From: Brachionus manjavacas
Taxonomy: Eukaryota > Rotifera > Eurotatoria > Ploima > Brachionidae
Direction: 5' to 3'
NCBI GenBank assembly: GCA_019054805.1
Contig: JAHQIY010000005.1
Span: forward strand, 248,001 to 312,000
DNA length: 64,000 bases
Shown: piece after piece, positions 10,986 to 22,062 of the stretch
Layout of the letters: each line of letters starts with the position of its first letter
How positions within the stretch are numbered: position 1 is the first letter of the stretch
The notes under the pieces: model-generated
The model's input: the letters and a program-made list of their open reading frames with translations, nothing else
Databases searched by the model: none
Told to the model about the DNA's origin: nothing
Made by a program: the position numbers and the translations under genes

Positions 10986-12181
10986 GTAACTTTTTCAGAA
11001 TAGCTGGTTGGCTTGAATCTAAACCGCTTCTAACAAATAAATTTGCTACACTGATAAACTAAACCAACAGATGATTTTATTCAAACCCAAGGCGTCACCT
11101 TTTTACATAATGTACGTCTCTATTAAATTTCTAATCACATTCAAAAAAATTAAAATTTAATCTCTAAATTTTTCTCATTCTTTTATAATAATTTATTTTA
11201 AAAGATAACAAAACTTATCTAATTTAAAAAAATAAAAATAATTTTTAAATAAACATTTAAAATAAATAATCAATCGTGGGCACATTTTTTTACCAAGTGT
11301 CTGGTACAAGTCTACATTTCTAGATATTTTAGGCAATTTTGCTCTTCATCTCAAGTTACCAAGACCTGATACTGAAAGTAGAGTACAAATTTGGTGCCGA
11401 TCTGCCGGCACCTTGGCTTCACTCACACTTTTGGTGCACATACCAAAGCACTAGGCATTTTCGCTTAGAAGACAAACATTTTTCCTTAGAACATCTTGAA
11501 TGCGTTCGCCAATTTTCCCTAGTGTTTCCTCGATAGGTTTAGGCCTCGACAACGCTTTAAATGTCAAGATCGAGAATCGAGAAAATAGCGGCTCGAAATA
11601 TCACTCTTTGAATTTTTCTATTCACAAAAAGCTTAGTAGTCCTAATCATACAATCATCACTAGTGACACCTGTCACTGCTCTCATTCAATACCGCAAGTC
11701 CGATTAGGATCAATCGTAAATATATATGGTAAATGGGAGAAAAATTTTTCATTTTTTTTCTTAATTTTTATTTTAAGAGTTTTTTTGTTTCTCCAAAAAT
11801 CAAGTTTACACACTGATCCCGAATGTCCTTGATCAAGAAAAATTTTTTTGTTCAAAATTCAATTTACTCAATGATTTTAGAGGAAAAAAATTTTCTTAAT
11901 TTTTTATTTTTCATTTTCAAAAATCAAATTTATTCATTGAAATTTAGGATAAAAAACTTTTTCTAATAATTCCAATTTTTTGTGTAAAAAAACCAATTGA
12001 TTCATTGACAGCACCGTCCTGTGCCAAATTCTCCTGGACCGAAAATTTTTTCTTCTTTTGAAATTCGTTCCTGACTAAGAGAACAGGCTTTAATTGACAA
12101 CTTTTATCTCTCATCAAGTGTTTATCTGCTCAGATGGCTCAAAAATAAAACCAGTCTAGAATAAAATAAATTAAACTTTAG
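10986..12181 (+). other. Predicted intron of the Maf-like gene
   Basis: It runs from GTAACT to TTTAG. A less AT-rich block at about 11320-11730 lies inside and contains two overlapping open frames of 65 and 110 codons that begin at non-ATG codons. Neither resembles a known domain. It may be an alternative exon or an intronic regulatory region. Confidence 0.4.
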
Positions 12182-13456
12182 ATAAAAATGAATGGTCAAA
12201 TAGATTACCAGTCGAGTGACTATTCGAACAAATATTCTAACCAGAGCAGCTTTTACAGCAGCGCACACCAGCCCAACATAACTGTGCACCATGCCCAGTA
12301 TCCTCAACAGCAGTACAACTTTAACCAGCAGTACACCAACTACTATCCATCTCAATACGACTACTCTTTCAGTCAGATTCAGAACCAGCAGATAAGCAGC
12401 GTGCAGACGGCGAGCTTGGCCCAGGCTCCGTCCATAACGCCACCGCCGTCCAACACCAACACCCCGACACCCCTCTATGCCAATTCATCTCACTACCAGC
12501 AGCTTGTGGTCGAAAAAAAGAACAAAAGCATGAAGCCAAGTCGATGTCTGACCAGTCTGCTGACCAAAAAAGAAAACGATGATTTTCACAAAAATGAGGA
12601 CGACGACGAAGACGAGGATCTGAGCGACGAGGACGAGGACGACGACGACGACAGCCGCTTTGACTCACTGTACAAACACAAAAAACAAAGTGACCTGGAC
12701 ACCGAAAACGACTACGAGATAAAGCACAATTGCCTGAGCGAGCAGGGCGCCTACATGAACAGTCTTTTCAACTCGCCGTCGTCGCTCTCGTCGCAATCAG
12801 GCAAGGGCAGAAGGGTGAAGAAGCAGGAGAGCATGGTGGTGACCAAAATGGAGCGGAGCGATGTGAACGAAACAAGTTTGGCCCAGTATGGACAAGAGAA
12901 CCAGAGCTGCACGCAGCAACAGCACATAAACAACATGATAAATAGCTACAATCTGGCAGGCATCATGAACGACTATGATCTGGTCAACTTGCCGCTTAGG
13001 GAGCTGAACAAGCGGCTCAGGTTTTTGCCCAAACAAATGGCCTACAATATGAAAAAGAGGCGACGCACACTCAAGAACAGAAAGTATGCGCAAAACTGTA
13101 GATCAAAGCGTTTGGAGCAGAAGAGTGAAATGGAAATTCAGAACAGTCAGCTGAAGGTCGAACTGCAGCGATTGAACAAGCTGACCGAAAAGCTGCAGCA
13201 GGAAAATAGCTATCTGAGGTCGTGTCTGAATTCGAACAGTGGCAAGAGTTTAGATGACATTTTGGATAGCAGCAAGACGATGTCGTCCATGTGCCAAAGT
13301 GATTCGAACAGTTTGCCGTCGTCCAGCACGCCGCTGACACCCACTACCCCGACAAATTGTAACCAGTTGACCCAGTTGTTATCGTTGCCGCCGGCTCACT
13401 ACAATTCTCTACACTCTCATCAGACCAGCTTTAACAATATTCACATAACCAAATAA
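12182..13456 (+). CDS. maf: Maf-like bZIP transcription factor, main exon
   Basis: The frame encodes 422 residues from the ATG at 12188 (plus about 40 if exon 1 is used). The N-terminal third is rich in Gln, Tyr, Ser and Asn, as in activation domains. An acidic Asp/Glu run lies near residues 137-156. The extended homology region reads LVNLPLRELNKRLR (about residues 261-275). It is followed by a basic region KKRRRTLKNRKYAQNCRSKR and a leucine-zipper coiled coil to about residue 345. The Tyr and Cys of NRxYAQxCR together with the extended homology region are diagnostic of Maf proteins, which bind MARE-type DNA sites as dimers in the nucleus. Family members usually have RGYAQSCR; here it is RKYAQNCR. 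The tail is rich in Ser, Thr, Pro and Gln. The large-Maf N-terminal motif is not evident, so I leave the subfamily open. Confidence 0.9.
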   Translation: MKMNGQIDYQSSDYSNKYSNQSSFYSSAHQPNITVHHAQYPQQQYNFNQQYTNYYPSQYDYSFSQIQNQQISSVQTASLAQAPSITPPPSNTNTPTPLYANSSHYQQLVVEKKNKSMKPSRCLTSLLTKKENDDFHKNEDDDEDEDLSDEDEDDDDDSRFDSLYKHKKQSDLDTENDYEIKHNCLSEQGAYMNSLFNSPSSLSSQSGKGRRVKKQESMVVTKMERSDVNETSLAQYGQENQSCTQQQHINNMINSYNLAGIMNDYDLVNLPLRELNKRLRFLPKQMAYNMKKRRRTLKNRKYAQNCRSKRLEQKSEMEIQNSQLKVELQRLNKLTEKLQQENSYLRSCLNSNSGKSLDDILDSSKTMSSMCQSDSNSLPSSSTPLTPTTPTNCNQLTQLLSLPPAHYNSLHSHQTSFNNIHITK

Positions 13457-13940
13457 TAGCATTTAGGCAAACAAAAAAAATTTTTTTTTTTCTTTTTAAT
13501 TTTTTTAATTTTTTAAACAGTGCTTTATTTTGTCTGACATCCGTTTTCTTTTTTTCTCTCTTGTTTTTTTTTTTTTTGGATTTTTTTTGCAATGACAGAT
13601 CAAAAGGCTCAATGAAATGGTACATTTGGCCGGGAATTAGTTTGGAATGTCCGAGTGTACATTTAAAGAACTATGATTTTGATAATTTATTCTATGTTAT
13701 TATTATTATTTAATTTGGATTTTTCTTTAATAAAATTTTATTCTTAGATTAAAACAAACAATTTTTTAAATGCTTTATTTTTCTTACATCTTTTTAATTT
13801 AGAAATGACAGCTCAATGAAATGGTTCTCTTCAGTGGTATTCAGTTTGGAATTTCCTAGTGTACATTTAAAGAACTATGATTTTGATAATTTATTCTATG
13901 TTATTATTATTATTTAATTAGGATTAAATAAAAAATATTC
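13457..13940 (+). repeat. 3' UTR of the Maf-like gene, partly duplicated
   Basis: Two copies of one segment lie in tandem. GTACATTTAAAGAACTATGA followed by TTTGATAATTTATTCTATG occurs at 13657 and again at 13861 (204 bp apart). The sequence before it (ATGACAG, CTCAATGAAATGGT) is also shared. Possible polyadenylation signals: AATAAA near 13729 and 13924. A local duplication could give two alternative 3' ends. Confidence 0.7.
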
Positions 13941-16550
13941 TAATATTAAAACAAAAAACAAAGATGATATTATTTTGGCTAAACATTGGGTCAAGTTGTT
14001 ATTTTGTATAAATGGGCTTTGTTTGGCCGGTGGTATTGAGCGTACCTGTAAGAAAAAATAATTAGTGAACTCTTTGGTGCCATACACTCGAGTTGGTAGT
14101 AATGTTAGTTTAGCGCAAATGATTAGTTTTCTTCGAGATAATTGTGTCATAGTTAATTTGCGATGTTCTCATATCTAATCTTAATATTCAAGTTGGTCTT
14201 TGGACTTGGTAACAAGACTTTGATCCATGTGAACATTTAGAAATTTTAAATAAAAATTTTTTCAACAATTTTTGTTTTAGCTATTTTTTTAGCAAAAACT
14301 TGGCCAAACAAAAGTTTTTAATCAAATCAAGAGCATACATTGCTTCTCTTTTTTATACAATCTATTTTTGTTAATTCAAAAAAAATTGATTTTTATCGCT
14401 GATAAAAATCTGTCTTTTTAAATTATAGACACTATAATATGAGAAGTATGCCATCAAGAGATTGAACTAAATTAAATTGAAACTAAAACCCATTAAATTA
14501 AATCTATTAAATATTTTACTTTTTTTTTTTAAAGCTTTTTGCTTGTTTCAAACCAGAGAAATAGAATTTTTTTACAAAATTAATATTTAACTTTGAAAAT
14601 TTTTTCAAATTGTTTTCTATAGATTGTTTTAATGAATAATTATTTAAAAAAAAAGAAACTCTTTTATTAGTACGCTGGTCAGAGGTCAAATTTATAATTA
14701 AAATATAATTAAGTTAAATAGTTAAGGGAAATAAAACAAAGTCCATTAATACAGAAAAAAGCAAAAATTTTAAAAATATGTCCTCACATTTTTGTTCTAT
14801 GCAAATACAATTTCGTTTATCGGCTAATTTTATTCCTGATAACTTTGGAACAATATATGCTAAAATTATTTTTATTTATAAAATTTATTAATTTTTTCAA
14901 ATTAATAGTAAAACTAGCGACAAAAATATATAAAATGATTATGAGCTTGTTCATAAAGATGCAAAATGACAAAAACAAAAACCAAAATTTAAACCATCTC
15001 TAGACCGTCAGGATCATCAAGTTTGTCCAAAGTGCTTAAAAGAAAATATTGGTGCTGCAACAACAAATTCAACGTCAGTTACAAGAATAAATAAATAATA
15101 TTTTTTGATTTGAATATATTTTCTACTATTTTTACACAATATTTATTTTTTATTAATATAAACTAAAAAAATTCGATTAATAAAAAAAAGATGCTTTTCT
15201 CACTGAAAAAGAGTGGGTAATTAACTTTTTTTCCGATCAGATATAAAATTAAAATTAATTAAATTCTTTTTGTTTTTGATTACGGTTAAATAGATCTAAA
15301 CTAACATTTTAACTTTTTTACCTACTCAACCATTAAAGGAAAAAAATTTAATATTGTACTGAAAAAGCGAAATATTTTTAAAAAACTCAAACAAAATAAA
15401 TTTATTAAATTAGGACTCAATTTTAATTAATAAATAAAAAAATTAATCTTTGCATTATTAAGTACTAATGAGTTTTAATTTATTGACCATTTTATGTTTT
15501 TCTTTAGTGCCATCACTTGTCATCAAAATGCTACATCCATTCCTATAGACCATAAATGACGATCTGAAATGTCTGAGAAAACTTTACTATGCCTAGAATT
15601 CAGGATAAGTTTAGAAGATAAAAATATATTTGAATATTCTTTTAATTAAAAAAAAGCAGATGCAAATGAATAACAATAGTTAATTACAAGTGGAGACAAA
15701 TAAAAACAGCGAGGTGAATTAATTTTTTTGTCTTTTAAATATTTAGATATTTAGCTATTAAGAAAAAACAATTATTAATTTTTTATATTGAAATAAAAGT
15801 TTTACTTTCTGACTAAAAATAAATTGTTATATTTTTCAATTTTATTTGAACCAAAAAAAATTCTAAAATACAAAAATTCGCGAAATTTTTTAGACTTTTT
15901 TTCCACTTTTAAAAGTCAGAAAAAATAAAAATCTAACAAAATTTATACAATATTTTTCCTCCAGTATTAATTACAAAAAGCTATAAAAATCTTGAAAAAA
16001 AGTAATAATTAAACAGCATAAAAAATTAAAGAACCAAGGAGTTATTTAGTCTTGTCAAACTTTATGCATTTCCTCACTAATGTTTGCCTTAGATTCAGTA
16101 ACTTTAGATATTTGAATTAATTAATTTATTTATTTTATTTCCATTAAAGCATAAAATTGTACAATAAAAGTTAAAAAGTAAAAATTTAAACTCTTTGATT
16201 TTATTTTAAGTAAAAAGAAATTTTAAAGACTTTTGGGGTCTAAATGGTTAAAAAAAAATTAGGCGCTTAAATTTAGGTGATTAACTAATTAGCAACATAA
16301 AATTTTACGATAAAAATTTGAGATAATCATGAAAAAACTTTTTAAAAATAAAGCAAAACATAAACACAACGAATGTTAGATATAATTTAATATTGTTAAA
16401 ACTAATTATAAATGTTACAAATATATTGTTATTTTTTTTCTAATAATAAATCTCTATTTACATTCTGATTGCCGTATTTCCTTGTTCAATATTGCAGCCT
16501 AATACTGCTTTGATGCAGACAATCAATGCCATCACGCTCATGTTAAAACA
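13941..16550. other. Intergenic, two weak exon-like patches
   Basis: Mostly AT-rich with no clear gene. At 13950-14165 (minus) short segments read like protein in more than one frame around a TTTTTTCTTACAG acceptor, without a consistent model. At about 14976-15098 (plus) an open stretch reads DRQDHQVCPKCLKENIGAAT and ends in a stop; the CPKC pair suggests a terminal exon, but no upstream exon was found. Confidence 0.25.
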
Positions 16551-16551
16551 T

Positions 16552-16930
16552 ATTAAACCTAAGCTGTTTGCACCAAAGTTGTGTTTGTAATTTAAGAGCG
16601 CTGTAAAAATCAAGTTTTTTAATGAAATGCAGCATTTCCGCTTGAAAAATAAAAAACAATAACATAAAAATATTTTTAAATTAATTTTAAATTTCACAGA
16701 TTTTGTTAAAGAAACTACTTTGAAAAAATAAAATTTGAAGTATCATTTTTTAAATTTTCTTTTCTGCTCATTTATTTTCGGTACAGCGTCAAATGCATAA
16801 TTTCAAGCCAAAATTTTTAAGCTTTCCACAGAAACTCAAGCAGAAATGCTGCATTTTAATAAAATACTTGACTTTTACAGCGCTCTTAAATTACAAATGC
16901 GACTTTGGCGCAGGCAGCTTAAGTTAAATA
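16552..16930. mobile_element. Foldback element, about 380 bp
   Basis: The left arm (16552-16650) and the reverse complement of the right arm (16831-16930) align over about 95 bp at roughly 80% identity. Shared landmarks are TGTAATTTAAGAGCGCTGTA and AATGCAGCATTTC. The interior is AT-rich and non-coding. A 79-codon minus-strand open frame across the left arm is fortuitous. Confidence 0.7.
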
Positions 16931-17966
16931 CCGAAAGATTAAACTTTTGTAATTTAATTGAGCATTTTGGATATTTTTACTATTCTCTTAATTAGTCTAT
17001 ACCATAATGTTTATATTAAAAAATGTATCTATTGCTATTTATTTTCTCTAATTAAGATTCATTAAAATAAAAATATTCTTGTAATCAATTTCGCCTTATT
17101 AAATATTAAATATTAATTGTATAATAGATAAAAACAAAATTTTTTTTGATATTTTTTTAAGGTGGAACTTAAAATTTTATCTCATCAATTTGAGTTAATT
17201 CAAAATTTAGACAAAGGTTTATTTTATTTAAAAATACAAAAATTTTTTATAATTTTCTTGAATTGAACGCTAGGCACTATCAATGGAAAATAAGCTAAAT
17301 TCTACTTTATTTCTAATACCTGTCAATACATGGTTTTGATGGGAATATCTCTTAATAAATAAACTTAAAGTTCGTCTAATGATTACTTAAAATCTAATAA
17401 AAAAGTTTAGCATTTTTCAATTTAATTTTTCAATCTTTTTTTATATTTCGTTAGCTCTTTATTTTTCCTCATTTAATTTTTAGTTTTTTGGTATTTTTTT
17501 AAATCTTATACTAGACAATTTAAAATTTTTTTTTTTACCTAGATTTTGTAAATATTAAGAGGATTTATGCATGTAAAATTTTTTAATATTATAAAAAAAT
17601 TCTATTTTTAGTAAAATCGAAACATAAACTTAGTTACAGGGAGCTAATTAAAAAGACTCAGTTTTATTTAAAGTGTTGAAATAAAAAGCAGCAAGCATTT
17701 TATTTAATTTAGCTCAACAACTCTTCAAAAAAGTTAAAATAGCTATTTTTTTCATCGTTCTGTAACATTAATTAAAGGTGTATAATTATTAATTGAAATT
17801 TAATATCAAAAAATTTTATTAAGAGTCGTAAAATTAAAAAATTGTTAGTAAAAGTAAAATTGTTAAAAAAACAAAAGCTGTTTATAAAATTTAAAAACAA
17901 ATTCATTAGGAATTAAAAAAAAAAAAGGTAAATCAAAAATTTTCTAAAAAGAGTGTCTAAAAGAAA
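16931..17966. other. No gene seen
   Basis: AT-rich DNA without a coding signal or an obvious repeat. Confidence 0.5.
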
Positions 17967-18330
17967 TTAGTTAATTTCGCACACCGATTTGGATTTAGAT
18001 ACTTTAAAAGTAAATGTAACTCGAGAGGTTTTTAATTCTATTCTTTTTGGCTTAGCACTCGTTTCTGCTCTTGATTTGCTTCGGGTATAAATTTTAACAC
18101 CAGGTCCCACTTTATCTGATTTTTCACTTAAATTTTTTAATAAAAAATTAACTGTCTAAATAATGTCCCGTAACTGTGAGTAAACAAAATCGAAGCGTGG
18201 AGACACCCAATGCGCTTTTTTTTTTTAGAGAAAATGTCTGTAGATCGCTTTTATGCCCTTTCCTTGGAATTCAGCTAAGCACCGCTTGAGCATAAATAAG
18301 TGCCCTTTGCCAAAATTAGAAGTGACAGTG
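17967..18330 (-). other. Probable exons of an unrecognised gene
   Basis: On the minus strand, 18155-17967 is an open 62-codon exon. It follows a TTATTTAG acceptor and ends in TAA. It includes SDKVGPGVKIYTRSKS and ends FKVSKSKSVCEIN; it is Lys/Ser-rich with AT-biased third positions. Further upstream on the same strand (about 18330-18222) another open stretch reads NFGKGHLFMLKRCLAEFQGK and ends at a stop. I could not join the two. The plus strand also yields plausible peptides here, including one across a possible 49-nt intron, so the strand is not certain. No domain recognised. Confidence 0.35.
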
Positions 18331-18620
18331 TTTTTTTTAAACAAAAATTTTAACAAAAATTTATTTGATTTTTTTATTTAAAAAACATTAATCATGTGAT
18401 CAAACAAAAATAAAAATTCAGAGTTTTTTGTTGTTGCTGGGACTAGAAAATTAAATATGGGGTAGTTAGACAGTTAGATAGCTAGATAAAATTAAACAAA
18501 CAATTTACTCTGAATTTTTATTTTTTAAATAAAATTGAAAAAAAAAGTGGAAAAAATTTCTTTTTTGAATTAGGTGAATAATCGAAAGGTTAGATTTCAT
18601 CAATGGTAATTTAGGGTTGT

Positions 18621-20042
18621 TTATAAATACCTATGCTGTCCAAGAGGAAGATTTATGCGCTTGCCGGACACAATCGGCGGCAAAGTGGTGGAACCGGGCG
18701 CCACTGCCGAATTAGTCACGCTCAAATCAATGTCGAGACTTCTTGTATCCGCTTTGGGCGAGTGGTGTGTGTACATAGCATTGTTGGAGTTGGCGTTTAT
18801 GCCAGAAGACTTGCTCAAAGGCGAATGATTTGGCTTCTTGGGCTTATAAGGATTCACTTTACTGCAAGGCTGATTTATATCACCAAAGTCACTATCTAGA
18901 TAAAATTTGTGCTTTTCTAAAATTTCATTTGCACTCAATGGCTGATTATTTACACTAAACGAAGAAACTTTAAGAAGCTTTGAACTAATATTATTCAGAC
19001 TGTGGTTATTGCTGACCAAATAGCCGCTATTTTTTAACAAAGTGTCCGAATCGGACTTGTGAAATGTGTACTTGCTGGACATCAAATCTTCATCTGAGTC
19101 GAGCTTGTCCACTTCGTCAAGAGAAACAAGCTGGTTTGGTTTGGCAGGCTGCAGGTTGTTCAAGTGCTCTTGGGCCAGTTTGGAACTAAGGCTTTTGTAG
19201 TCAAGGCGAAAGTTTTTTTGACTGCGAGCCCGGTCTAGTTCGTCACTTCTCAGCTGAAGCTGGGAGTACAAATTGCTTTCGTTGGATGCAGAAAATGGCA
19301 AGGAAGCTGGTTTAATTGGCAGGCAGCGTTTGTTGCTGGCTGCCGAGCTGGACCGCCGGGACGGATCGTACTGGTTCAAGGCGATTCTGTTTAGCTCTTT
19401 CAGCAGTTTATTTGAAGCATAGGGATTATTTAGAGTGTTGAAATTGGCCGAGTTCATATTCGAGGAGTTTAGTGGCGCTTTTTGCTGAATGGCTCTGTGC
19501 CTAAATGATGGAACAAAAAATCCCAGCTCTGGGTCGAACTCCAAATCGTTTTTTCTATTTTTGAATTTTATCTTTATTGATTGAATGTAATTCTTGAATG
19601 AGGGATAGGCCGGGGTCGCCTGCCACTCGCTCAGACCATCTTGCCATTCTCCCAATTCCAAAGCTCTACTCTTGGACTTTACTTGACTTGATTTGCCATT
19701 GACTTGGTTCGCATTTGTCTCATTGACGAAGTTGTCATTGTAAAAGTAGTCGTCCAAAATTTCCCTTGACCTCTGGTCATCCAGTTCGTGTAGACAATTG
19801 TATACTTCTTTGACATTGAGGCTCGATGTGCATCCGTAGGCCTCTTGTTCACTGTTCGCCGTTTCGTTCATTGATGAGTCTGTAGATGTGCTGATGACTA
19901 CATTTTTTTTTCTCAAATTATCTTTTTTGCCTGTCGAGTAGATTGTTTCCGGTATTGAACTTCGAATTTTGATCAATTTTGAAATTAAAGAAGGATCTGC
20001 CAGTCTCGGAGATGGTATAGCTTCAATGGCTGATGCTAGCAT
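18621..20042 (-). CDS. Uncharacterised 473-aa protein, mostly disordered
   Basis: A single open frame of 473 codons. The start ATG at 20042 is preceded by an in-frame TGA and, 9 bp further upstream, by a TTGTTTAG acceptor-like site, which supports this start within a spliced transcript. Codon use is much less AT-rich than the flanks. The protein is rich in Ser, Asn, Leu and Lys. One denser block at about residues 125-190 includes LELGEWQDGLSEWQATPAYP and a Lys-rich segment. Short Arg/Ser/Lys-rich and Pro-rich stretches follow (RRSSSAASNKR, NPYKPKKPNHSPLSK). No signal peptide, membrane segment or known domain was recognised. It may be a cytoskeletal or signalling scaffold; this is speculation. 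It is convincing as a gene, but its function is unknown. Confidence 0.8.
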   Translation of the reverse strand: MLASAIEAIPSPRLADPSLISKLIKIRSSIPETIYSTGKKDNLRKKNVVISTSTDSSMNETANSEQEAYGCTSSLNVKEVYNCLHELDDQRSREILDDYFYNDNFVNETNANQVNGKSSQVKSKSRALELGEWQDGLSEWQATPAYPSFKNYIQSIKIKFKNRKNDLEFDPELGFFVPSFRHRAIQQKAPLNSSNMNSANFNTLNNPYASNKLLKELNRIALNQYDPSRRSSSAASNKRCLPIKPASLPFSASNESNLYSQLQLRSDELDRARSQKNFRLDYKSLSSKLAQEHLNNLQPAKPNQLVSLDEVDKLDSDEDLMSSKYTFHKSDSDTLLKNSGYLVSNNHSLNNISSKLLKVSSFSVNNQPLSANEILEKHKFYLDSDFGDINQPCSKVNPYKPKKPNHSPLSKSSGINANSNNAMYTHHSPKADTRSLDIDLSVTNSAVAPGSTTLPPIVSGKRINLPLGQHRYL

Positions 20043-20054
20043 GTTTCATTATCT

Positions 20055-21390
20055 AAACAAATTGGTTTAATTCAATGAGGGAGTGCTAACAAAAGAATTT
20101 GGGAAATTTCTAATATATTTTTTTTATTATGTTAAAAATAATTAAAGATAATTTTAAATCTAAGATATGAATTATTTTAAAAATTTTGAATAAATTATTG
20201 AATAGAGTCAGTCAGGCCTCGTTTATCCGATATCTCGCAATTTTTCATAAAGCAACTTAATAAAAAAAAAGATATCTTATTAGATTCAAAAAATAAATTT
20301 TAATAAATTTTTCTGTTTTTATAATCTAAATTTTAATTATTTTAGGCCTAAGAAACAATTTACCAAAAATATCTCCTTTAATTTCATTTTAAAACAATTT
20401 AGAGATTTTATTTTAGGTAAAAATAGTGAAATTTTTTTTTTGCTGAGAAATTTTTTATCTTTAATTTTAGTTTATCAAAAAAAGGAAATGTATTTTTTCA
20501 AATTATTCAATTTTTAGCAGCGTCTTCCAAGACTCTAAACGCCAATCTAGCATAAAATTAAGAAAAAAGCATACTTTTTACAGAATGATAAAAAAAAGAT
20601 CTCAAATTCATGAAATATTTGTTGTTGACGGAGACTCTGATGATATACTGATAGATCATTGCTGTCTTTGGAAAAATAAAATCCTTAAAGGAACTTTAAT
20701 AGGCAAACTTATAGTAAAAGATGCACCATAGATGTCCGCTGAAAATTCTGAATAAATGAGCACTTAAATTTAACTCTAAATTTAATTCCCCAAGCTAATC
20801 TTTATCAGTTGAATTAGAAAAAAAAATCATTCTTATTTTTAAAGCACTTTAAAACAAAAAATTAAAAATAATTAACCCACTTTTTTTTTCTAAATTTCTA
20901 AAAATTGCTAATTTTTCATCTATTCCACTAAATTTATAAGCAAAGTTAAAATTTTTGAAAATGTTTACACAGAAAAAAGTGTAATTCGGAAAATTGATTT
21001 TCCCAACTTAAAGATTTACCAATTGTTACCAGAAATTCAGCATTTGGTCACACAAACTCTCACTTTGACTTTTTTGCCTAATTAAAACCAACCAATTTGA
21101 TGGTTGCTTTGGAAACAATTGCGCAGTTTTCACTATCCGCTCGGATTCAAACCCAACTTTTGAATATAATTTTGAAAATAAAGCTGAAAAACATTAACTT
21201 TTTAATTAAAAAAAAAAACAAAAGATTTTCGAATAATTTTAAAGAAAATTTAGAAAAAAATAAATTGATTAAAAAGCGACTTGAGGCTCTTAAATTGCTT
21301 TATATAAAGTTAAGAATAGAATTTTGAGCCAATTTTCAAATTACATAATCCAAATTGAACTAGTTGAAAAATTTTCTAATAGAATATTAC
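20055..21390. other. Intergenic between the 473-aa gene and tRNA-Asn
   Basis: AT-rich. Apart from the short frame at 20585 I see nothing. The 76-codon frame at 21097 is a lysine-rich translation of poly-A DNA and not convincing. Confidence 0.5.
20585..20731 (+). CDS. Short open frame or exon (48 codons), unrecognised
   Basis: ATG at 20585 opens 48 codons with a protein-like composition, including EIFVVDGDSDDILIDHCCLW, and ends in TAG. A TTTTTACAG acceptor-like site lies directly before the ATG, so this could be a terminal exon. No domain is recognised and no partner exon was found. It may equally be a remnant. Confidence 0.3.
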   Translation: MIKKRSQIHEIFVVDGDSDDILIDHCCLWKNKILKGTLIGKLIVKDAP

Positions 21391-21393
21391 AAT

Positions 21394-21413
21394 GTCTCTA
21401 TGGCGCAATCGGC

Positions 21414-21450
<37 letters not shown>

Positions 21451-21467
21451 GAATCCACCTAGGGACG
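21394..21467 (+). tRNA. tRNA-Asn (anticodon GTT)
   Basis: 74 nt fold as a cloverleaf. The acceptor GTCTCTA pairs with TAGGGAC (one G-U). The D arm is GGC...GC. The anticodon stem TTCGG/CCGAA encloses CTGTTAA with anticodon GTT. The T arm is GGTGG/CCACC around TTCGAAT. The discriminator base is G. Internal A and B boxes (TGGCGCAATCGG, GGTTCGAATCC) and a run of six T starting at 21470 fit RNA polymerase III transcription. No intron. It delivers asparagine in cytosolic translation. Confidence 0.97.
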
Positions 21468-22062
21468 AATTTTTTCTAGGAAATCAAAAATCTTCTTCTA
21501 GTCAAAAGCAATCATTTATCCAACAAAGTGCCAAGTGTCTAAAATACTGAATTTTAACATAGAATTAAAAAAAACATTCACAGGTAAAGTCTAAGAAAGT
21601 TGGAAACCATTTCTTGTTCCAAACAGCGATTTTTCCAAAGAGCTAAATTATTTTTAAAAACTAATCAGAACAACAATTAGACGGAGCTAAACAAAACATT
21701 TTGCACGCAAGTTTACCTAACGACTTGGAGGACTGTGTTTCGAAATGTTTATTCCGAGAATAATCATGCAAAGAAATTGGTAAGATTTTCAAGTTTTACA
21801 ACTGGGAAATGGGATTAAATGAACTTAAAAGTGGATTTTTTTGTCGTTTGTCTCATTAACATGGAGAAAAATTGAACCAAAAAGTTACACTAATGCAAAA
21901 ATGAAAAATTATTCAAATAATTTGCTAAGATGAAGAAAAAACCGAGGGTTTCTATGGCAGCAAAATAATCTCAATGTTAATTGTGCAAAACCTGTGTCTC
22001 GAATAAAGAGGGAAACTCAATTTGAACTAATTAGCAAATTTTGACAAAATTAAATTTTATTT

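Noticed and set aside
12369..12668. Minus-strand open frames (several, 60-100 codons) across the Maf exon
   Set aside because: They are antisense reflections of the coding exon and have no start context, domain or splice support.
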